Shown piece after piece: positions 1-5,434 of a stretch of DNA of 15,176 nt. Source of the DNA: Candidatus Peribacteraceae bacterium (GTDB lineage: Bacteria > Patescibacteriota > Gracilibacteria > Peribacterales > Peribacteraceae). The DNA lies in assembly GCA_028717505.1 (NCBI GenBank), contig JAQUNQ010000017.1:1-15176 (forward strand), written 5' to 3'. The number at the start of each line of letters is the position of its first letter. Position 1 is the stretch's first letter. The translations under genes were made by a program, and so were the position numbers. The notes below the pieces were generated by a model, which was not told where the DNA came from, made no database searches, and saw only the letters and a list, made by a program, of their open reading frames with translations.

Positions 1-1833
1 ATCGATGGAAAGAAAGGCAACGACACCATCTGCGGTCGCGACAGCAAGGACGAGCTGAAGGGAGGGGGTGGGGATGACACGATCTTCGGCGAAGGGGGAA
101 ACGACAACATCAAGGGGGACAAGGGGAACGATACGATCCACGGAGGTGATGGGGATGATGTGACGCTCGATGGCGGTGACGGGGATGACACGATCTATGG
201 CGATGCCGGGAATGACAAGATCAAAGGAGGGAAGGGCATCGATACGATCTACGGCGGAGACGGGGATGACAACATCGACGGCGGAGGAGAAGATGACACC
301 ATCCGCGGTCAGGCTGGTGCGGATACGATCAAAGGATCAAAGGGAGACGACATCATCTGTGGTAACACGGAGGGGGATAACATCCATGGCGATGATGGCA
401 ACGACAAGATCGATGCCGGCCCGGACACCGATACCGTGGATGGCGGGAAGGGGAAGGATCTCTGCCTCAATGGCGAGACCGTCAGCAAGTGTGAAACCCT
501 CACAGGGTCCATTCCCGAGTGCGATGAGTCGAGTAGTTCCAACTCCTCCACATCCTCTTTCAGCAGCAGTTCTTCCACTTTCAGCAGCAGTTCTTCCACT
601 CCCACGGAGTGTTCCCCCACGGAGACCACCCTCAATGCCTACTGGAAGTTCGATGAGGGAACCGGCACAAGTGCCGCTGACTCCACTTCCTACAACAATC
701 TCGGAACCCTCGAAAATGGCGCGGCGTGGACTTCCTCCGCTCCCAGCCTCTCCTACGATAATCCAGGGGCTCTGAGCTTCGATGGCACCGATGACTACGT
801 GGCCGTGCCGGACGTGACCGGTCTCTCCTTCTCCAGCACGCCTTTCTCCGTGGTGGCATGGGTCTACCCGGAGACGCTCGGCATCGATCGTCAGGTTGTC
901 TCCAAGGGGTATGACGGAACGAATACCGAGTGGGAGATCAAGACGACGACGGCAGACGGCAAAGTGGGCTTCCGTTCCTGGAACGGCGCCAACATCGGCG
1001 TGCAATCCCTGAATCCGCTCGTGGCAGGGACCTGGACCCATGTCGCAGGTGTCTACGACGGAACCAACTGGAGTATCTTCCTCGATGGCGTACTGGATAA
1101 TTCTGTCGCGGATATCGCGCCGGTTCTCACCACCCGCCCGGTCTACATCGGCGCGGTGGATGCGAACGGGACGCCCGCGCAGTTCTGGGAAGGCATGATC
1201 GACGACGTCCGCGTGTACGGACGCGCGCTCACATGTGACGAGATCGCCGACATGGCTTCAGGCATGTGCACCGGCGAGAGCAGTTCCAGCTCCTCGTCCA
1301 GTTCGTTTTCTTCCGACTCCTCGTCCAGTTCGTTTTCTTCCGACTCCTCGTCCAGCTCCAGCAGTGAATCTTCCTCGGGAGGAGGGGGCATCCCGAATAC
1401 GGGGAATAACCTGAACTCCCAGGTGCCGGGCGAGGGGGCCCACCGCGGTGCTGATACCACAACGATCATGACGAGCCTCAATGCCTCCATCGCGCTCGCG
1501 ACCGGCTTCAGTCCACGTCCTTCCGGCTTCGCACTGGCTCCTGGGGGATTCGGAGGTGGTCCAATTACCTTCTCCTCCACGGATCTCCCCCCGCCCGGGT
1601 ATGGTGGCGGTCCCGTGGAGCTGACTCCGGAGCAGAAGACCATCATCTGCAAGGCACAGAACGTCCTCGGACAATACATCGAGCGTTCTGGAGCACTGAA
1701 CTGGGTTGCGAGTCTGCTCGCCCAATCCCTCTCTCTCAACCGAAGCCTTGTCTATGATTCGCTCCTCGACCAGAGTATCTGTGAAGGTGTGGTGTCGCCC
1801 CGCGTCACGATGAGTGGCCTGCCCCCGTTCTAG
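1..1833 (+). CDS. RTX-repeat and LamG-domain secreted protein, 3' part (5' end outside window)
   Basis: The frame is open from base 1 to the TAG at 1831-1833 (610 visible residues), so the real start lies upstream; the GTG at 160 is internal to the repeats. Bases 1 to about 490 encode roughly 17 glycine/aspartate-rich repeats of the GGxGxDxux type (for example GGDGDDTIYG), the calcium-binding parallel beta-roll of RTX proteins. A serine-rich linker follows (about 526-612). Then comes a LamG/concanavalin-like domain (about 630-1270) beginning AYWKFDEGTG and ending IDDVRVYGRALTCDEI, a family that usually binds carbohydrate or protein ligands. A second serine linker (about 1279-1380) leads to a roughly 150-residue C-terminal part that I do not recognise. 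By family it is likely an extracellular, calcium-stabilised adhesin or surface protein. No enzyme motif or C-terminal membrane anchor is visible. The two cysteines closing the RTX block (CLNGETVSKC) may form a disulfide. Role as adhesin is inference. Confidence 0.85.
   Translation: MDGKKGNDTICGRDSKDELKGGGGDDTIFGEGGNDNIKGDKGNDTIHGGDGDDVTLDGGDGDDTIYGDAGNDKIKGGKGIDTIYGGDGDDNIDGGGEDDTIRGQAGADTIKGSKGDDIICGNTEGDNIHGDDGNDKIDAGPDTDTVDGGKGKDLCLNGETVSKCETLTGSIPECDESSSSNSSTSSFSSSSSTFSSSSSTPTECSPTETTLNAYWKFDEGTGTSAADSTSYNNLGTLENGAAWTSSAPSLSYDNPGALSFDGTDDYVAVPDVTGLSFSSTPFSVVAWVYPETLGIDRQVVSKGYDGTNTEWEIKTTTADGKVGFRSWNGANIGVQSLNPLVAGTWTHVAGVYDGTNWSIFLDGVLDNSVADIAPVLTTRPVYIGAVDANGTPAQFWEGMIDDVRVYGRALTCDEIADMASGMCTGESSSSSSSSSFSSDSSSSSFSSDSSSSSSSESSSGGGGIPNTGNNLNSQVPGEGAHRGADTTTIMTSLNASIALATGFSPRPSGFALAPGGFGGGPITFSSTDLPPPGYGGGPVELTPEQKTIICKAQNVLGQYIERSGALNWVASLLAQSLSLNRSLVYDSLLDQSICEGVVSPRVTMSGLPPF
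559..600 (+). repeat. 21-bp perfect tandem repeat (x2) in first polyserine linker
   Basis: Two identical 21-bp units (559-579 and 580-600) encode the repeated FSSSSST peptide. The identity at DNA level, not just protein level, suggests recent slippage or duplication in the linker. Confidence 0.9.
1291..1359 (+). repeat. 27-bp tandem repeat in second polyserine linker
   Basis: Two perfect 27-bp units (1291-1317 and 1318-1344) and a partial third encode SSSSSFSSD-type repeats. Units keep the reading frame. This is a likely length-variable linker between the LamG domain and the C-terminal part. Confidence 0.85.
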
Positions 1834-1858
1834 GAGAGCTGCTTGTCTAGCGATTCAA

Positions 1859-1885
1859 CCCCCCCGCAGGTGCGGGGGGGGTTTT
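1859..1885 (+). terminator. Intrinsic terminator of the RTX-LamG gene
   Basis: A perfect 9-bp stem CCCCCCCGC (1859-1867) / GCGGGGGGG (1872-1880) with an AGGT loop is followed by GTTTT. It starts 25 nt after the stop codon. The convergent M23 gene ends at 1887, so the same hairpin lies directly after its stop, but on that strand only two U follow the stem. Confidence 0.9.
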
Positions 1886-1886
1886 G

Positions 1887-3041
1887 TCATTGATACTGCC
1901 CGATGAACGTGAGGGGATTTACTGTAGAGCGCTGCGCCACTGTCCGATCGACTGCGCCGGAAGAAGCGGGCCAGTAACGAATGTGTGGCCGCACGCCGTC
2001 ATCACGATCCACTTGTAGGTGGAGGTGCGGCGCCGTGGTGGCTCCGGTCATCCCCACGATCCCGATTGCCTTGCCTGCCGCTATATCCTCGCCCCCCTTC
2101 ACCCACGCCTCATCGAGGTGGCCGTAGATCGAGAAGAACGTCCCCTCGGGAAGCCGGTGCTCGATCATGACGTAGAGTCCCATGTTGCTGTCCCGCGTGA
2201 CAGTCTGCACCCGCCCTCCGCCGATCGCACCGACGGGCGTCCCACGTGCAAGCTTCAGATCCACCCCGGGGTGCTGTCCGGAATACTCTGTGGCATCGAG
2301 GTTGTAGGCCCCGTAATAGCGCGTGGAATAGAAGAGCTTGGCTGTGACCGCGGGGATATTTGCATCGCGGTTGGCCATGAGCTCCTGCAGGGAAGTCGTG
2401 AGGACCGCGAGGTCGTAGCGCGGAACAGAAACGAAGTCTTCACGGGCCATCTCTCCGTAGGAGCGATCCCACTCCGCCGCGCTGTGCATGGCTCCCCAAT
2501 TCGGCACGCGAGAGACGGGGTAAGCGGCATGACCGAAAGCAGGAAAAGTTGACGTGGAAGAGGAGGAAGAGGAAGAAGAAAAAGAAGACGGCGAAGAGAC
2601 AGGGGTCTCGGGCGGGGAGGAAATGATGATCTTCAAGGGAACCTGTTCCTGTGACGACGCAGAAGACGCCGAAGCAATCTCCCCGACTGTTTCCTTCTGA
2701 ATTTGTTTGGGCGCTGCTGCATGTATCGGAGATGCCTCCTGTGCAGTTGCGATCACCCGACCGGCGAGAGGAGAAGATTTCTTTGTGAGGAGCGCCCTCT
2801 GCAGAGCGAGCCACCTCTCTTTTCGCCACATGGCTGCGGCTGCCTGCGGATAGAGACTCTGGCGCTCGAGCGTCGCATGGAGAATCTGCGCCTGCACCTT
2901 CACCTGAAACTGCACCTGCCGCTGCTCGAAACCAACCTCGCAGAGCAGGAAAATGGCGAGCAGACACGCGTATGTCGCGAACCGCTCCCTCCGGCTCCGT
3001 TGTGGCCTGCTCAACCAGACCCTTGGTAGTTTATTTTTCAT
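1887..3041 (-). CDS. Membrane-anchored M23 family (LytM-type) peptidoglycan endopeptidase
   Basis: A 384-residue protein cleaving, by family, peptide cross-bridges of peptidoglycan outside the membrane. The C-terminal M23 domain carries the zinc and catalytic signature: H257 and D261 (HPGVD), the YGH motif at about 308, and H339/H341 (PHLHLQ). An N-terminal hydrophobic segment at about residues 20-37, preceded by an Arg-rich stretch, looks like a signal anchor; a coil-prone region and a polyserine linker (about 150-167) follow, holding the catalytic domain away from the membrane. All metal ligands are present, so it should be active rather than a degenerate activator. I chose the ATG at 3041. 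The frame extends to an ATG at 3080, but a TATAAT box at 3061-3066 lies inside that extension and the upstream peptide (MVICCIINILDTK) is unlike the rest. It is convergent with the RTX-LamG gene and divergent from the glycosyltransferase. Confidence 0.9.
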   Translation of the reverse strand: MKNKLPRVWLSRPQRSRRERFATYACLLAIFLLCEVGFEQRQVQFQVKVQAQILHATLERQSLYPQAAAAMWRKERWLALQRALLTKKSSPLAGRVIATAQEASPIHAAAPKQIQKETVGEIASASSASSQEQVPLKIIISSPPETPVSSPSSFSSSSSSSSTSTFPAFGHAAYPVSRVPNWGAMHSAAEWDRSYGEMAREDFVSVPRYDLAVLTTSLQELMANRDANIPAVTAKLFYSTRYYGAYNLDATEYSGQHPGVDLKLARGTPVGAIGGGRVQTVTRDSNMGLYVMIEHRLPEGTFFSIYGHLDEAWVKGGEDIAAGKAIGIVGMTGATTAPHLHLQVDRDDGVRPHIRYWPASSGAVDRTVAQRSTVNPLTFIGQYQ

Positions 3042-3060
3042 TTTAGTGTCTAATATGTTT

Positions 3061-3066
3061 ATTATA
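3061..3066 (-). promoter_or_regulatory. Candidate -10 box for the M23 gene
   Basis: A perfect TATAAT on the minus strand lies 19 nt before the chosen ATG, in an AT-rich patch (3030-3090) that contrasts with the GC-rich surroundings. The best -35 at 17-bp spacing is weak (TTTAAT). Transcription would begin near 3054, which gives a leader of about 13 nt without a Shine-Dalgarno and supports the start at 3041. Confidence 0.5.
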
Positions 3067-3264
3067 CAACAAATTACCATTTAATTAAATAGCCCGGGAA
3101 GCCCTTTCTTGTGAGGAAATATCGCTCATAGTTCCTTCCGTGTTCCGTGGCAGGTCATCCCCGGTGTTCTTCAAATCTTCCTGCATCGACCCTCGAGGAG
3201 TGTGCGTCCATTGCTTACCCGGGTTCTCCACGTCGAATAATCCCCCCATGCAAACGATGAAAAA

Positions 3265-3293
3265 ATGATCGCGGGATCATGAGGAGACAGGAG
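3265..3293 (+). promoter_or_regulatory. Palindrome and Shine-Dalgarno before the glycosyltransferase
   Basis: A perfect inverted repeat ATGATC-gcgg-GATCAT (3265-3280) is followed by GAGGAG (3281-3286) and AGGAG (3289-3293). AGGAG stands 6 nt before the ATG at 3300 and decides that start over the in-frame ATG at 3279, which lies in the palindrome and lacks a ribosome-binding site. It is the only clear Shine-Dalgarno with good spacing that I see in the window. The rest of the 258-bp intergenic stretch holds no other convincing signal apart from a poor TTGCTT / AATAAT pair around 3211-3241. Confidence 0.55.
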
Positions 3294-3299
3294 TACGCT

Positions 3300-4613
3300 A
3301 TGCCGATGCGCGTGTTTCAATTTCTGCGCCGAGAGGCTCTCGCGATCCCGCTGAGTCTGGCGATTGTCGTCGGAGTGATCTTGCGGTTCCTTGCACTCGA
3401 TGCCATGGAATTCAAGGCGGATGAGTTCAATGCTTTTGCTCTCGCCGCCGCATACCTCCAACACGGTTCACTGCCGCAGGTGGGTCTGCAATCATCAACG
3501 GGCCTGTTCAATCCACCGTTCTTTCTGGTGCTGCTGTGGCCCGCGCTCCTCTTCAGGGTCGACCCCCTCTTCGTCACTGGATGGATCGTCCTGCTGAATG
3601 CGGCAGGAATCCTCGGGCTCTTCTTGTTCCTGCGCCGACTCGGCGGTCTTACCTGCGCCCTGCCTGCCACTGCCGTCGTCGCCTCAGCCCCCTGGCTCTT
3701 CATCCTTTCCAGAAAAATCTGGGCCCAGGATGCACTCTTCCCGTTCCTCATTCTCATGGGCTGGCTCCTGATTTCCTACGCCCGGGACCGACGTCCATGG
3801 CACCTGTGGGGCGCTGCAGCAAGCATAGCCCTCTTGACGCAACTCCATATGAGCACGTGGGTGGTGCCGATTGCTGTGGCACTCTGGCTTGCGATTCTCC
3901 GCATTCGGCCGCGATGGCGGGATATGGTGATTGTCATCGCCGTTTTCCTCATCTTGTACCTGCCGTACATCGCGTTCCATGTGCAGGACGGCTTTGAAAA
4001 CCTGACGCATACAACGACGCAGAATGCTGGAAGCATCCTCCATCAGCTGCGATGGATGGTCGGCATCAATGGCGCCGTGGGGCTCGATTACATCTGGGGC
4101 CCCGTGAGGCCTGCAGCGATACCGTCGTGGCTGCCCGGAGCAGCGGGAGCCGGAACATGGTTCCTTGGTATCGGTGCTGTCGCCGGCCTCTTTCTCTCGA
4201 TGAAGCACATTCTCAGCTCTTCTTCGCGCCTGCGCTTCCCGCAGCATCTTTCCGCGCTCGATCAGTACGTGCTTCTGCTCCTTTGCATTGCGCTTCTTTC
4301 CTTTTTGAACTACCTCGTCATGGGGGTCCCGGCGTTCCCCCACTATCACCTGGTCTTCTTGCCGCTCCTTCCGCTCCTCTGCAGCCTCGCGCTCATGATG
4401 CTCCCAAAGAGGATCTCTCTGCTCGCGACACTTCTCCTTGCGATCATCGTGAGTGTCTTTCTCGTTCTTGTCCTGTACTTCCTCACCGTCATCACTGATC
4501 ATCCCGATCAACTCAACGGTGATTATGGTACGCCGTACCGCAACGCGCAGGACCATTGGATTCCGTATATCGACGCCGTCCGGAAAGGACAGGTGCGTCT
4601 GCCGAAAGGGTGA
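3300..4613 (+). CDS. GT-C fold membrane glycosyltransferase (GT39/ArnT-like)
   Basis: A 437-residue, highly hydrophobic protein with about ten or more predicted transmembrane segments. The first segment is followed by the acidic pair D41-E42 in the context EFKADEFNA, matching the catalytic Asp/Glu in the first extracytoplasmic loop of polyprenyl-phosphate-sugar-dependent glycosyltransferases (PMT, ArnT and related families). Such enzymes move a sugar from a lipid-phosphate carrier to a protein, lipid or glycan outside the membrane. The acceptor cannot be read from the sequence. The start at 3300 is chosen for its AGGAG. The C-terminal soluble tail is short (about 40 residues, ending VRKGQVRLPKG). 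No other glycan gene is adjacent, so it is not part of a visible polysaccharide cluster; glycosylation of a surface protein is one possibility. No terminator is evident in 4614-4709. Confidence 0.8.
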   Translation: MPMRVFQFLRREALAIPLSLAIVVGVILRFLALDAMEFKADEFNAFALAAAYLQHGSLPQVGLQSSTGLFNPPFFLVLLWPALLFRVDPLFVTGWIVLLNAAGILGLFLFLRRLGGLTCALPATAVVASAPWLFILSRKIWAQDALFPFLILMGWLLISYARDRRPWHLWGAAASIALLTQLHMSTWVVPIAVALWLAILRIRPRWRDMVIVIAVFLILYLPYIAFHVQDGFENLTHTTTQNAGSILHQLRWMVGINGAVGLDYIWGPVRPAAIPSWLPGAAGAGTWFLGIGAVAGLFLSMKHILSSSSRLRFPQHLSALDQYVLLLLCIALLSFLNYLVMGVPAFPHYHLVFLPLLPLLCSLALMMLPKRISLLATLLLAIIVSVFLVLVLYFLTVITDHPDQLNGDYGTPYRNAQDHWIPYIDAVRKGQVRLPKG

Positions 4614-4709
4614 AGAATCATCATGGAAAATATGGCCCCTGCTTCGTTCCGCATTTTCCTTTCGTCGGATGCGATCCTGCAACAAGCCGCTCCTTCTTAC
4701 TCCAATTAT

Positions 4710-4985
4710 TCACCCGGGCCCCCGACGCCTATCCGTTTCAAGATAACGGCGAAGTTGTTTCTTGAGGAAACGATGTCCCCCTCCGCTCTTCAGGAATTTT
4801 TCTCTTCCGAGAGCATCCATTTTCTCAAGGTATGCCTCGTAGTAGATCAATTTCCACGGCCCTCGATGTGCAGTAGAAACATTGTTGTTCCGATTGTGCG
4901 CCGCGACGCGATCCTGAATATCGGTTGTATAACCGATGTACCAAGAATGAGTGGCCGTGCTTTCCAACACGTATACAAAGTACAT
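4710..4985 (-). CDS. Single-domain GIY-YIG nuclease (YhbQ/UPF0213-like)
   Basis: A 91-residue protein that is essentially one GIY-YIG domain. The GIY equivalent is VYVL (residues 4-7), YIG is at 16-18, the conserved Arg is R26 (DRVAAHN) and the candidate metal-binding Glu is E50 in YYEAY. The later REKFLKSGGGHRFL stretch is typical of this small subfamily. The key residues are present, so a nuclease activity is plausible, but the biological role of solitary members is poorly defined. No homing intron or partner gene is visible. Its upstream edge touches the 88-bp hairpin repeats; tRNA-Trp and topA lie further upstream on the same strand. The start ATG lacks a Shine-Dalgarno and sits 9 nt after an extended -10 box. 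Confidence 0.88.
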   Translation of the reverse strand: MYFVYVLESTATHSWYIGYTTDIQDRVAAHNRNNNVSTAHRGPWKLIYYEAYLEKMDALGREKFLKSGGGHRFLKKQLRRYLETDRRRGPG

Positions 4986-4994
4986 AGGTGCGGA

Positions 4995-5003
4995 AGTATA
5001 TCA
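4995..5003 (-). promoter_or_regulatory. Extended -10 promoter of the GIY-YIG gene
   Basis: The minus strand reads TGATATACT, an extended -10 (TGn + TATACT, 5/6 to consensus) ending 9 nt before the ATG. A start 7 nt after the box would leave only 2-4 untranslated bases. Its T coincides with the outer base of the 88-bp repeat at 5003. No -35 is recognisable. Confidence 0.5.
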
Positions 5004-5191
5004 GCGGCGTAAAGACGCTGCGCGTCCACGCCGCACGTAAAATCGCTTCTCGATCTTCGCGATCAGTGGCTGCGCCACGTGATCGCTCGCAGGGACTAGA
5101 ACAAGCGGCGTAAAGACGCTGCGCGTCCACGCCGCACGTAAAATCGCTTCTCGATCTTCGCGATCAGTGGCTGCGCCACGTGATCGCTCGC
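5003..5191. repeat. Perfect 88-bp direct repeat (x2) built of hairpins
   Basis: Copies at 5003-5090 and 5104-5191 are identical over 88 bp and separated by 13 bp (5091-5103). Each copy contains two hairpins. The first nests GCGGCGT / ACGCCGC around GACGC-tgc-GCGTC. The second is GCGATCA-GTGGC-tgc-GCCAC-g-TGATCGC. Between them lies ACGTAAAATCGC, which is the left arm of a larger inverted repeat. Only two units are present, so this is not a CRISPR array. It resembles REP/BIME or MITE-like palindromic elements; no transposase is nearby. Confidence 0.95.
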
Positions 5192-5210
5192 TCTGCGAGC
5201 GATTTTACGT
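5136..5210. repeat. Outer inverted repeat enclosing the second hairpin, touching tRNA-Trp
   Basis: ACGTAAAATCGCT (5136-5148) and AGCGATTTTACGT (5198-5210) are perfect 13-bp arms. They enclose the GTGGC-tgc-GCCAC hairpin and an extra GCTCGC-tct-GCGAGC hairpin. Only the second repeat copy has this right arm. Its last base, 5210, is also the A of the encoded CCA of the tRNA. Confidence 0.85.
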
Positions 5211-5285
5211 GGCAGGCGCTGTAGGGATCGAACCTACGACCTTCGGTTTTGGAGACCGACGCTCTACCAACTGAGCTAAGCGCCT
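5210..5285 (-). tRNA. trnW: tRNA-Trp (anticodon CCA)
   Basis: The minus strand folds as a complete cloverleaf. The acceptor is AGGCGCT / AGCGCCT, the D arm is GCTC-AGTTGGTA-GAGC and the anticodon stem is TCGGT / ACCGA with loop CTCCAAA (anticodon CCA). The variable loop is AGGTC and the T arm is GTAGG-TTCGATC-CCTAC. Base 73 is G, normal for bacterial tRNA-Trp, and CCA is encoded (5212-5210). CCA reads only UGG, consistent with UGA being a stop in this genome. It lies between topA and the hairpin repeats, all on the same strand as the GIY-YIG gene. Confidence 0.97.
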
Positions 5286-5330
5286 ATGTGAGGAAAGAAC
5301 AACCGAACCTTATGAATGATCTGCGATAAG

Positions 5331-5348
5331 CCCTGAGCTTGCCGAAGG
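5331..5348. repeat. Short CCCTGAGC...GAAGG motif
   Basis: CCCTGAGCTTGCCGAAGG resembles a short dispersed motif I recall from many bacterial intergenic regions (CCTTCGRCAAGCTCAGG on the other strand). It stands directly next to the duplicated tRNA fragment. Function unknown; recognition is from memory. Confidence 0.35.
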
Positions 5349-5349
5349 A

Positions 5350-5365
5350 CTGAGCTAAGCGCCTA
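5350..5365 (-). repeat. 16-bp duplicate of the tRNA-Trp 5' end
   Basis: CTGAGCTAAGCGCCTA here is identical to 5271-5286, i.e. tRNA-Trp nucleotides 1-15 plus one upstream base, in the same orientation and 79 bp away. The copy is followed by none of the remaining tRNA, so it is a fragment, not a second gene. Confidence 0.85.
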
Positions 5366-5367
5366 GG

Positions 5368-5389
5368 AAAAAAGATCTGCAGTCATCTT
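5368..5389 (-). terminator. Possible weak terminator after topA
   Basis: On the minus strand AAGAT-gactgcag-ATCTT is followed by a run of T (complement of 5368-5373), about 46 nt after the topA stop. The stem is only 5 bp and A/T-rich. If it fails, topA transcripts would run into tRNA-Trp. Confidence 0.3.
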
Positions 5390-5434
5390 AGCGAATTTTC
5401 GGGGAGGAAAGGAGTGCCAAATCCCCTCCGGCTT

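Noticed and set aside
160..162. GTG as start of the RTX-LamG gene
   Set aside because: The same frame with the same repeat motif continues to base 1, so the GTG is internal.
1399..1413. IPNTG in the RTX-LamG protein as a sortase motif
   Set aside because: It is about 140 residues from the C-terminus and is not followed by a hydrophobic segment and basic tail.
5003..5191. CRISPR-like array
   Set aside because: Only two 88-bp repeats with a single 13-bp spacer, strong internal hairpins and no cas gene; the size and structure do not fit CRISPR.
5350..5365. Second tRNA gene
   Set aside because: Only the first 15 nucleotides match; no anticodon arm, T arm or acceptor 3' half follows.
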